Assembly: GCA_910587755.1 (NCBI GenBank)
Contig: CAJUNZ010000031.1
Coordinates: 10,828 to 28,385, forward strand
Length of the DNA: 17,558 nucleotides
Reading direction: 5' to 3'
Source of the DNA: an uncultured Acetatifactor sp.
Lineage (GTDB): Bacteria; Bacillota; Clostridia; Lachnospirales; Lachnospiraceae
Both the position numbers and the translations under genes were made by a program. Of the stretch, positions 6,302 to 12,897 are shown piece by piece (positions within the stretch are counted from its first letter, which is position 1; every line of letters starts with the position of its first letter). The notes beneath the pieces were generated by a model, which was given only the letters and a program-made list of their open reading frames with translations, was not told where the DNA came from and searched no databases.

Positions 6302-6967
6302 TCATGACCCCCATGCGGGTCCTTCAACAGTTCGGATAAAAACTGCCCCCATACCAACACCCCCCTTTCTTTCCCCTTCCCTGCAAAGTTCTCTCAGATG
6401 CCTGTCCATCTGCTCCTGGGAGACTACCTCACGCACTGACAGGATCTCCCCCATCATTGTCTCACTGACACAATCACAGAGAGAGTCCGTGGCAAGCAAA
6501 AGCCCCACATCCGGCTCCAGAAAAAATTTCTCCATGTACCACCCTTCACGGCAATCAAAGCCAGAACCGGCGGATATGGCACACAGACGCCTGGCATGCC
6601 CCTGGCCAAAAGCAGTGTTCAGCAGATAAATCCGGCAGCCTTCCCCGCAGAACATCAGACATTCCTCCCCAAGGCAGAAAATTCCCCCAACTCCTCCCTT
6701 CCGCCCCCCTGTCCTGAGAGCCTTCTCCGCCACTTTGCGCATTTCTCTCTCCAGGACATTCATCCCTCTTTTCTTCAAGCGGATGATTTTTCTCAAGTCC
6801 AGTCCCTGAAACCACTCCAGAAACTGCCTGGCCCCATCCTCCTCATTTTCCTGCTCTCCGCAGACACAGGCAAACAACACCTGTGTACTTCCACACTGAT
6901 ATTGCTGCAGCAGCAGAGAAACCGCACAATCCCCCTGCTGCCTGCAGCAAGCCGACAAAAAATCCAT
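6302..6967 (-). CDS. Degenerate PP2C-like protein (probable pseudophosphatase)
   Basis: A 221-residue Cys-rich protein. It aligns by eye with PP2C-type phosphatases: an early FACVCGEQENEEDGA where active enzymes have the metal-binding VxDGMGG; GGVGGIFCLGEECLMFCGEGCRIYLL where they have GTT and NxGDSRxY; LLLATDSLCDCVSETMM corresponding to LLxSDGLxD; and GVGMGAVFIRTVE corresponding to the DNxTxIxV end. Only the third aspartate is kept, while the first DG reads CG and the last DN is gone, so metal-dependent catalysis is doubtful. Start: ATG 6967, with AGAAAGGA about 11 nt upstream; the GTG at 7009 has no ribosome binding site. It is the first gene of a probable pair with the kinase and may modulate or scaffold it. 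A highly diverged but active enzyme is the alternative. Confidence 0.65.
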   Translation of the reverse strand: MDFLSACCRQQGDCAVSLLLQQYQCGSTQVLFACVCGEQENEEDGARQFLEWFQGLDLRKIIRLKKRGMNVLEREMRKVAEKALRTGGRKGGVGGIFCLGEECLMFCGEGCRIYLLNTAFGQGHARRLCAISAGSGFDCREGWYMEKFFLEPDVGLLLATDSLCDCVSETMMGEILSVREVVSQEQMDRHLRELCREGERKGGVGMGAVFIRTVEGPAWGS

Positions 6968-7027
6968 AAAAACTGCATTCCTTTCTAAATCCACAAAAAA
7001 GAAAACCACAAAAGGCTAACAATCGAA

Positions 7028-7123
7028 TAGAAAAATTTCTGGCGATACGCCGGATCTGAGCGGCCTGAAACGAACCGGGCCCTCTCTGGATAGAGCAGAA
7101 ATAATTTAGAAAAATTTCTCTTA
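7028..7123 (-). promoter_or_regulatory. Attenuator-like leader of the PP2C-like/kinase operon
   Basis: From the predicted start near 7123 the minus-strand RNA first carries AGAAATTTTTCT (7119-7108), then a stem formed by GAG..GGCC and GGCC.CTC (around 7058-7086). It ends with the hairpin TCCGGCG-TAT-CGCCAGA (7054-7038), followed by AATTTTT. The last hairpin plus T-run has the form of an intrinsic terminator placed before the gene, and a second copy of AGAAATTTTTCT spans it. No known riboswitch class is recognised. Premature termination control or a small RNA of about 95 nt are both possible. Confidence 0.45.
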
Positions 7124-7129
7124 CAAGAC

Positions 7130-7158
7130 ATTATATCAGATAATTTTATCCTGTGCAA
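7130..7158 (-). promoter_or_regulatory. Sigma-A promoter for the PP2C-like/kinase operon
   Basis: On the minus strand, TTGCAC (7153-7158) and a consensus TATAAT (7130-7135) are 17 nt apart. The transcript would have a leader of about 155 nt before the ATG at 6967. Confidence 0.7.
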
Positions 7159-7183
7159 TATCAAAAACAAAAAATTTTTGAAG

Positions 7184-7229
7184 AAAAATTTCCCTTGTAA
7201 AATGCCCATAAGGACAAAAACAAGGGAAA
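7184..7229 (-). terminator. Intrinsic terminator after rseP
   Basis: On the minus strand TTTCCCTTGT (7229-7220) pairs perfectly with ACAAGGGAAA (7198-7189), and the stem is followed directly by TTTTT (7188-7184). It begins 27 nt after the rseP stop and closes the pyrH-to-rseP block before the kinase operon promoter. Confidence 0.85.
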
Positions 7230-7255
7230 ATACTATAATCGCGGTCACATATCAC

Positions 7256-8347
7256 TTACTTCATAAAAATATTTACCAGGTCGTTGAAAAACACCACCAC
7301 CATCAGGACCATAAAAAACATCAATCCCACAAAGTGAACCATGCCCTCTTTCTCAGGCGGGATGGGTTTGCCCCGGAGCACTTCCAAAAACAAGAACACA
7401 AGCCTTCCCCCGTCCAGAGCCGGTATCGGCAGGAGATTCAGAATCCCCAGGTTCACCGACAGCATCAGAACAATGTTCATCATACTCACTGCCACGCTCT
7501 GCCATCCGTAATCCTTGGCGGTGTCGTAGGTCTTGCCCACCACGTTCACGGCAATGCCCACAGGGCCGGCCACATCCTCCCTGGAAACCCTTCCCCTGAC
7601 GAGCATCCCCAGGCTCTTGTAAGTGGCCTTCACGGAATAGCGCATCTCGTACCAGGCATATTTCAGCGTTTCAAACCCACTGGGCTCCACAAAATCCGCG
7701 TTCATCACCCCCAGAAGGTATATTCCCGAAGCCTCATCATACTGAGGAGTGAGAACAGTTTCATATTTTTGTCCCCCCCGCTCATAGACCACTTCCAGAT
7801 CGCCGCCCCGGTAGGTGGTCTGCATATACAGGGAAATCTCCTGGTAAAGCCGGATCTTTTCCCCGTTCAGGGACAAAATCCTGTCCCCGTCCTGAAGCCC
7901 GGCCGCCTCCGCACCGCCTCCCTCGGACACCTCTGTTGCCACCGGGTCACGGATTGCAATGGTTCCCGTCATGTTTACCATAAGGAACGCCACAATAAAT
8001 GCAAGGATAAAATTGAAAATGGGCCCTGCAGCCACCGTGGAGATTCTGCCCCAGACATTGGCCTCCAGAAAAGAACCTCCCACGGCCTCCTCCTTTGCCC
8101 CCGGGTTCTCCTCCGCTTCCTTTGTCTCCAGCCCATCCTCCCCCTCGAACATACAGGCGCCGCCGATGGGAAAAAGCTTCAGGGAATATTTTGTGCCCCC
8201 CTTCCTAAACGAGACCAGACTGGGACCCATACCCACGGCAAACTCCACCACATGTATTCCGTTGGCCTTGGCCAGCAGAAAATGGCCGAACTCGTGGGCT
8301 ATCACCACCACGCCAAAAATGACGATAAATAATATCAAAGTCATCAT
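7256..8347 (-). CDS. rseP: RIP metalloprotease RseP (site-2 protease)
   Basis: A 363-residue M50-family intramembrane zinc protease. HEFGH at residues 18-22 in the first membrane helix supplies two zinc ligands and the catalytic Glu, and NLLPIPALDGGRL near the C-terminus supplies the Asp ligand of the LDG motif. A PDZ domain lies between them (around GLQDGDRILSLNGEKI). These proteases cut membrane-bound anti-sigma factors and signal-peptide remnants. It is the last gene of the block, 43-46 nt after dxr, and is followed by a terminator. Start: ATG 8347, with AGGAAGGA about 11 nt upstream; a TTG at 8350 has better spacing (8 nt), so one residue is uncertain. The ispG gene that often follows is not there. 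Confidence 0.94.
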   Translation of the reverse strand: MMTLILFIVIFGVVVIAHEFGHFLLAKANGIHVVEFAVGMGPSLVSFRKGGTKYSLKLFPIGGACMFEGEDGLETKEAEENPGAKEEAVGGSFLEANVWGRISTVAAGPIFNFILAFIVAFLMVNMTGTIAIRDPVATEVSEGGGAEAAGLQDGDRILSLNGEKIRLYQEISLYMQTTYRGGDLEVVYERGGQKYETVLTPQYDEASGIYLLGVMNADFVEPSGFETLKYAWYEMRYSVKATYKSLGMLVRGRVSREDVAGPVGIAVNVVGKTYDTAKDYGWQSVAVSMMNIVLMLSVNLGILNLLPIPALDGGRLVFLFLEVLRGKPIPPEKEGMVHFVGLMFFMVLMVVVFFNDLVNIFMK

Positions 8348-8393
8348 CAATGCTATAATCCTTCCTAAAATATTGGCGGAACGCCGGCACTGC

Positions 8394-9551
8394 TCAGGAT
8401 CTAAAACGCTCCATACCTTTCATAACACTCTCCCGGCTCTCCCGCTCCGCCTCCAGGATCTCCTCCACTCCAGGACAGGAAACAATTCTGTGCCGCTCCA
8501 TGGCCTCTCCGATCAGCTCCGGAATTCCCAGGAAAGGAATACTGCCTTCCAGAAACAGGGCCACCGCTTTCTCATTGGCCGCATTGTAAACTGTGGGCAG
8601 GCTTCCCCCCGCCCGGGCGGCTGCAAAAGCAAGAGAAAGTCCCTGAAATGTTTCCGGATCCGGCTTCTCGAAAGTGAGCTGTCCCAGTGAAAACAAGTCC
8701 ACCCGCTCCCCTTCCATGGGCCTTCTGTCAGGATAGAACAGCGCATACTGAATGGGCAGTTTCATGTCCGGCATGCCCATCTGGGCCATAATAGCGCCGT
8801 CCGCATACTGCACCGCAGAGTGAAGAATGCTCTGGGGATGAACCACCACTTCAATCCTCTCAAGCCCCACCCCAAAAAGCCACTTTGCCTCCATAACTTC
8901 CAGCCCCTTGTTCACAAGGGTGGCAGAGTCAATGGTGATCTTAGGCCCCATGGTCCAGTTGGGATGACGCAGCGCATCCTCCGGCCGCACCTGCTCCAGC
9001 TGCTGTCTGCTTCTTCCCCGGAAAGGCCCCCCTGAAGCCGTCAGCAGAATCTTCTCGATCCTCTCCCCAGGCTCACCGTTCAGGGACTGAAAAATGGCGC
9101 TGTGTTCGCTGTCCACAGGCAGTATGGACACGCCGCACTCCTCCGCCAGGGGCATAATGATATGCCCCGCACACACCAGGGTCTCCTTGTTGGCAAGGGC
9201 AATGTTTTTACCCGCCCGGATGGCGGCTATCGTGGGCCTGATACCAATCATGCCCACTATGGCAGTGACCAATACCTGGCTTTCCGGAAATTCCGCAATC
9301 TCCAGAAGGCCCTCCATGCCCCATATCACCCGCACGTTCAAGTCCGACACCCTCTCCCGCAGGTCAGCCGCCGCCTCCTGGGTCCACATGGCCGCCACCG
9401 AGGGAGAAAACTCCCGGATCTGTTCTTCCATTTTTTTAACATTGGTTCCTGCCGCCAGAGCCACTACCTGCAGATCCTTCTGCCCCCGGACCACTTCCAG
9501 TGTCTGAGTTCCGATGGAACCTGTGGAGCCCAGTATTGCTATCTTTTTCAT
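8394..9551 (-). CDS. dxr: 1-deoxy-D-xylulose 5-phosphate reductoisomerase
   Basis: A 385-residue NADPH-dependent cytosolic enzyme that converts DXP to 2-C-methyl-D-erythritol 4-phosphate, the committed step of the MEP isoprenoid pathway and the target of fosmidomycin. Visible features are the nucleotide-binding ILGSTGSIGTQTLEV at the N-terminus and NKETLVCAG. The catalytic and metal region PVDSEHSAIFQSL, ASGGPFRGRS and IDSATLVNKGLEVMEAKWLFG also match, as does the VVHPQSILHSAVQ loop. Length is normal. Its product feeds the prenyl chain used by UppS, encoded just upstream. A purine-rich AGGAATG-AGGAATG-AGGGATG heptamer run carries the ribosome binding site at the ATG. Confidence 0.97.
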   Translation of the reverse strand: MKKIAILGSTGSIGTQTLEVVRGQKDLQVVALAAGTNVKKMEEQIREFSPSVAAMWTQEAAADLRERVSDLNVRVIWGMEGLLEIAEFPESQVLVTAIVGMIGIRPTIAAIRAGKNIALANKETLVCAGHIIMPLAEECGVSILPVDSEHSAIFQSLNGEPGERIEKILLTASGGPFRGRSRQQLEQVRPEDALRHPNWTMGPKITIDSATLVNKGLEVMEAKWLFGVGLERIEVVVHPQSILHSAVQYADGAIMAQMGMPDMKLPIQYALFYPDRRPMEGERVDLFSLGQLTFEKPDPETFQGLSLAFAAARAGGSLPTVYNAANEKAVALFLEGSIPFLGIPELIGEAMERHRIVSCPGVEEILEAERESRESVMKGMERFRS

Positions 9552-9584
9552 CCCTCATTCCTCATTCCTGTATCCTGGAACGCT

Positions 9585-9608
9585 CTGCTTTTGATCGCAA
9601 AAAAGCAG
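9585..9608. repeat. Small hairpin between cdsA and dxr
   Basis: CTGCTTTT (9585-9592) and AAAAGCAG (9601-9608) form a perfect 8-bp stem with an 8-nt loop in the 66-nt gap. There is no T-run beyond the stem, so it is more likely a processing or stability element than a full terminator. Confidence 0.4.
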
Positions 9609-9617
9609 CTCCACCCC

Positions 9618-10481
9618 CTACTGCAGCATCAGCAGGGCCAGCATATAGGTCATGGGCGCGGTGACGATCATGCTGTCAAATCTGTCCATAATGCCCCCAT
9701 GGCCAGGAATCAATTTTCCATAATCTTTGATACCGTTATCCCGCTTTATCCCCGACGCCGCCAGGTCCCCGGCCATACTCATAACGGCCCCTGCGCCGCA
9801 GATCAGCATAGCCGCCCAGGCTGTCCCCAGACCCGCCTCCGGAAAAGCCTTTCCCACAAAGAAAAAACCGTACAGCCACCCTATGAGTCCTGCCCCCAGA
9901 ACGCCCCCGATACAGCCTTCCAGGGACTTTTTCGGGCTCAGCACAGGAAATATCTTCTTCTTTCCCAGAAGTTTTCCCACCACATAAGCACAGGTATCGC
10001 AGCCCCAGGAACTGATCAAAATCATCCACACTGTGTAAATGCCCTGGGGTGACATTCTGGTCTGGTATACAAAGGACAGAAGCACCGGAGCGTAGAGAAA
10101 GGAAAACACCACCGCTGCCGCCTGGGCCCCATGGTACCTGGGAAAAGCAGCCACATAGGCGAACATTACCGCCAGAAAAAATCCCACCACACACAGCAGC
10201 AGAGCGGTATGACTGCCGGAAAAATACAGCAGCAGGTAGTACGCTGTGACACCGCCAAAGCCGATCCATTCCAAAAAGCCGGGTTTCCCTTCCTCCTGAC
10301 CGGACACTGTCCCCGGGCTGGATGTCTCCCCCTGTCTGTGCTGCAGAGCCCGGGTCAGTTCCCGGAATCCGGCCAGGGAGACAGCCCACAGCAGAAGCGC
10401 CAGAGGCATCCCCCCCAGGCCCAGGCCCCCCAGGGCCAGAATCATCAATACCACCCCGCTTGCCAACCTGGTCCAAAACAT
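9618..10481 (-). CDS. cdsA: Phosphatidate cytidylyltransferase
   Basis: A 287-residue polytopic membrane enzyme making CDP-diacylglycerol from CTP and phosphatidate, the precursor of all phospholipids. The C-terminal family signature is complete: SGIKRDNGIKDYGKLIPGHG followed by GIMDRFDS (near residues 241-268). CDTCAYVVGKLLGKKKIFPVLSPKKS before it is also typical. About seven to eight hydrophobic helices are seen. The start ATG lies four bases after the uppS stop, and its ribosome binding site (AAGGAGG) is inside the last codons of uppS, implying tight translational coupling. Confidence 0.96.
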   Translation of the reverse strand: MFWTRLASGVVLMILALGGLGLGGMPLALLLWAVSLAGFRELTRALQHRQGETSSPGTVSGQEEGKPGFLEWIGFGGVTAYYLLLYFSGSHTALLLCVVGFFLAVMFAYVAAFPRYHGAQAAAVVFSFLYAPVLLSFVYQTRMSPQGIYTVWMILISSWGCDTCAYVVGKLLGKKKIFPVLSPKKSLEGCIGGVLGAGLIGWLYGFFFVGKAFPEAGLGTAWAAMLICGAGAVMSMAGDLAASGIKRDNGIKDYGKLIPGHGGIMDRFDSMIVTAPMTYMLALLMLQ

Positions 10482-10485
10482 AAGC

Positions 10486-11205
10486 CTAGCCCTCCTTCAA
10501 CCCACCGTGTCTCCGATCCCTATGATTATATGCCTCCACAGCTTTTATCAATTCTTCTTTCGTAAAATCGGGCCAGGGAACAGGTGTAAAGTAGAACTCT
10601 GTATACGCCAGCTGCCACAGCAGAAAATTGGAGATTCTCAGCTCGCCGCAGGTGCGGATGAGCAGATCCGGTTCCGGCAGTCCCGCCGTATCCAGAATCC
10701 CCTCCACCGTCTCCTGGGTGATGTTCTCAGGGGCCAGCCTTCCCGCGGCGGCCTCCCCGGCAATCTTTCTGACGGCCCTGACGATTTCATCCCTCCCGCC
10801 GTAATTGATGGCAATCTGAAAATGAAGACCGTCGTTATTCCTGGTAGCCTCTTCCAGTTCCCGGATCCGGCTGCGTATGTCCTCGTCCAGACGGGATTTC
10901 TCCCCCAGAACCCTCACGCACATGCGGTTCTTCTCCGCCGTTTTCAGACATGTCTTCATGTAGTTGCGCAGCAGTTTCATCAACGCCTCCACCTCTTCCC
11001 TGGGACGGTTCCAGTTCTCCGTGGAAAAGGCATACACTGTCAGATACTGAATGCCCATCCTGTAGGCTTCCTCACAGATGGTCTCCACTGTCTTGGCCCC
11101 CTGTACATGCCCGTAATTCCGCGGCATTCCCTTGGCCTTTGCCCACCTTCCGTTTCCGTCCAGGATGATCGCCACATGGCGGGGCATCTTCAACTCCTCA
11201 CTCAT
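10486..11205 (-). CDS. uppS: Isoprenyl transferase (undecaprenyl diphosphate synthase)
   Basis: A 239-residue cis-prenyltransferase that extends farnesyl diphosphate with isopentenyl diphosphate to the C55 carrier for peptidoglycan. The N-terminal HVAIILDGNGRWAKAKG contains the essential Asp (D16). YLTVYAFSTENWNRP, and the C-terminal DLLIRTCGELRISNFLLWQLAYTEFYF with WPDF, are family signatures. Start: ATG 11205 has GGGAGC five bases upstream; ATG 11187 (MPRHVAII) has GAGGAG six bases upstream and is an equally good alternative. The GTG at 11289 has no ribosome binding site. It is followed almost immediately by cdsA and preceded by a palindromic element that separates it from frr. Confidence 0.96.
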   Translation of the reverse strand: MSEELKMPRHVAIILDGNGRWAKAKGMPRNYGHVQGAKTVETICEEAYRMGIQYLTVYAFSTENWNRPREEVEALMKLLRNYMKTCLKTAEKNRMCVRVLGEKSRLDEDIRSRIRELEEATRNNDGLHFQIAINYGGRDEIVRAVRKIAGEAAAGRLAPENITQETVEGILDTAGLPEPDLLIRTCGELRISNFLLWQLAYTEFYFTPVPWPDFTKEELIKAVEAYNHRDRRHGGLKEG

Positions 11206-11292
11206 CTTTGCTCCCAACTGCCTGTCCGGGGCAGGCATCCCTTCTTCAATATTGTACGGCGTTCCCGAGCTTTCCCCATTTTCACACACGCT

Positions 11293-11455
11293 CTAGTATA
11301 ATCCACAACAATTACCACTATGTTTCGCGAAGGATAAATTTCCAGTCTGCAAGGCGGAGGAAGGAGTCGTAGCGGGCTACGATGACTGACGACAACGATG
11401 CAGATGGAAATTTAGACAAGTGAAACATGTGGTTAATTGGTGGGGGTTATACTAG
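11293..11455. mobile_element. 163-bp palindromic MITE-like element between frr and uppS
   Basis: The ends are perfect 9-bp inverted repeats, CTAGTATAA (11293-11301) and TTATACTAG (11447-11455). Inside, imperfect arms of about 50 bp continue: ATGTTTC (11320-11326)/GAAACAT (11422-11428) and TAAATTTCCA (11335-11344)/TGGAAATTTA (11405-11414). The centre holds a second stem, TCGTAGC-GG-GCTACGA (11367-11382). No ORF is present. This architecture suits a miniature inverted-repeat element or a structured repeat transcribed with the operon. Whether it is repeated in the genome cannot be seen from this window. Confidence 0.6.
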
Positions 11456-11482
11456 GGGAGCGGAGATACCTCTCCACTCCCC
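11455..11482. repeat. 12-bp hairpin just after frr
   Basis: GGGGAGCGGAGA (11455-11466) and TCTCCACTCCCC (11471-11482) form a 12-bp stem with one wobble or mismatch and a TACC loop. It lies 6 nt after the frr stop and abuts the palindromic element. No T-run follows on the minus strand, so it may slow or protect rather than terminate. Confidence 0.5.
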
Positions 11483-11488
11483 ATGGGC

Positions 11489-12040
11489 TTACACAGTCAT
11501 TATCTCTTTAGATTTCTTCTCCATCAGGACATCTATATCCTTCACGAACTTATCTGTAAGCTTCTGAAGCTCATCCTCCAGCTGCTTTACCTCGTCCTCG
11601 GAGATATCGGTCTTGCCCAGTTTCTTCAGGGCATTGTTACCGTCCTTGCGGATGTTGCGGATGGCCACCTTGCCCTCCTCCGCCTTCTTTCTGATATCCT
11701 TCACCAGGTCCTTCCTGCGCTCCTCTGTGAGATCGGGAAATGCCAGGCGGATCACATTTCCGTCATTTACAGGATTGATACCGATATCCGATGCCAAAAT
11801 TGCCTTTTCAATAGCCTTCAGCAGAGATTTCTCCCAGGGAGCAATCTGGAGTACCCTGGCGTCGGGCACAGTGACATTGCCCACCTGCTGAAGAGGGGTG
11901 GGAGTTCCATAATAGTCCACCCGGATCTTGTCCAGGACATGGGGGTTTGCCCGTCCTGCCCTGATGGCCGCATAATCCGCCTCCAGAAACTCGCAGGTCT
12001 TCTTCATCTTATCCTCATACTGCTGTAATCTGCTGTCCAT
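11489..12040 (-). CDS. frr: Ribosome recycling factor
   Basis: 183 residues, close to the family's 185. With EF-G it splits post-termination ribosomes. Typical sequence runs from LEADYAAIRAGRANPHVLDKI with DYYGTPTPLQQVGNV, through PDARVLQIAPWEKSLLKAIEKAI and SDIGINPVNDGNVIRL, to the helical C-terminus ending in KKSKEIMTV. AAAGGAG is 10 nt before the ATG. It is 87 nt downstream of pyrH, as in most Firmicutes. Confidence 0.98.
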   Translation of the reverse strand: MDSRLQQYEDKMKKTCEFLEADYAAIRAGRANPHVLDKIRVDYYGTPTPLQQVGNVTVPDARVLQIAPWEKSLLKAIEKAILASDIGINPVNDGNVIRLAFPDLTEERRKDLVKDIRKKAEEGKVAIRNIRKDGNNALKKLGKTDISEDEVKQLEDELQKLTDKFVKDIDVLMEKKSKEIMTV

Positions 12041-12127
12041 AATCTCTTTACTCCTTTTATTTTATTTTGCCTGCCTCCGGAAGCCCGGCCTCAGCGCCCA
12101 GTTCCTTCCCGAAAGCCTCCGGCAAAT

Positions 12128-12823
12128 CTATACCAGTATTTTTGTGCCGCTTAAAGTTCCCCTGACGGTATCTACAATGCTGTTCTCCTGGTTGAGTCCA
12201 AACACCCACATGGGCATTTTATTGTCCCTGGCCAGAATGGAGGCGGTCATGTCCACCACCTGCAGATTTTTGGCGATCACTTCCTCAATCGTCACCTCAC
12301 TGTATTTTTTCGCGGCAGGGTTGCTGTGGGGATCGTCGTCGTAGACCCCGTCGATGGATTTGGCCAGAAGAATCACTTCCGCCTCCACCTCCACGGCCCG
12401 CAGCACCACCCCGGTATCCGTGGAAAAATAGGGATGTCCCGTGCCTCCTGCAAAGAACACCACCTGCCCCTGAGAAAAATACTGCTCCGCCCTGTCCTTG
12501 GAAAAAAGCTCCGTAAAAGTCCCGCAGGCAAAAGGTGTGAGGATACTGGTCTTCATCCCCACAGAGCGGAAGATCTCCGAGACATAGATACAGTTCATCA
12601 CCGTGGCCAGCATACCGATCTGGTCGGCCTTGGTCCTGTCTATGCTTTCGCTGCTGCGGCCTCTCCAGAAATTGCCTCCTCCGATGACGATTCCGGTCTC
12701 AATTCCTTCTTCCGTCAGCTGCTTTACCTGCAAAGCCACCCCCCTGACAGTATTCTCGTCAAAGCCGGTCCTCTTCTCCCCCGCAAGGGCCTCCCCGCTC
12801 AGTTTTAACATGATTCTCTTCAT
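12128..12823 (-). CDS. pyrH: UMP kinase
   Basis: 231 residues of the amino-acid-kinase fold; a cytosolic hexamer that phosphorylates UMP to UDP and is regulated by GTP and UTP. Seen: KRIMLKLSGEALAGEK at the N-terminus, GIVIGGGNFWRGR, DQIGMLATVMNC, FFAGGTGHPYFSTDT and LLAKSIDGVYDDDP. Start: ATG 12823 aligns with the conserved beginning; GTG 12832, three codons upstream, is also possible because GGAAGGA is nearby. The usual upstream neighbours rpsB and tsf are replaced here by a polysaccharide deacetylase gene 75 nt away. Confidence 0.97.
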   Translation of the reverse strand: MKRIMLKLSGEALAGEKRTGFDENTVRGVALQVKQLTEEGIETGIVIGGGNFWRGRSSESIDRTKADQIGMLATVMNCIYVSEIFRSVGMKTSILTPFACGTFTELFSKDRAEQYFSQGQVVFFAGGTGHPYFSTDTGVVLRAVEVEAEVILLAKSIDGVYDDDPHSNPAAKKYSEVTIEEVIAKNLQVVDMTASILARDNKMPMWVFGLNQENSIVDTVRGTLSGTKILV

Positions 12824-12897
12824 GGCATTCACATTCCTTCCTTATGCTTATGTTATTCTGCTTGGATTATCAAACACTGCCGGGAAACAGCCGATAT

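Noticed and set aside
7178..8332. 384-codon plus-strand ORF opposite rseP
   Set aside because: It has His/Pro-rich low-complexity composition and is antisense to a conserved gene with intact motifs; a codon-bias shadow.
9102..10052. 316-codon plus-strand ORF opposite dxr and cdsA
   Set aside because: It spans the gap between two genuine minus-strand genes, has no family features and no ribosome binding site.
10507..11301. 264-codon plus-strand ORF opposite uppS
   Set aside because: Antisense shadow of uppS; no recognisable motif.
12041..12127. Imperfect inverted repeats in the pyrH-frr gap (TTTGCC...GGCAAA and GGGAAG...CTTCC)
   Set aside because: Many mismatches and no T-run; not clearly different from chance in a GC-rich gap.
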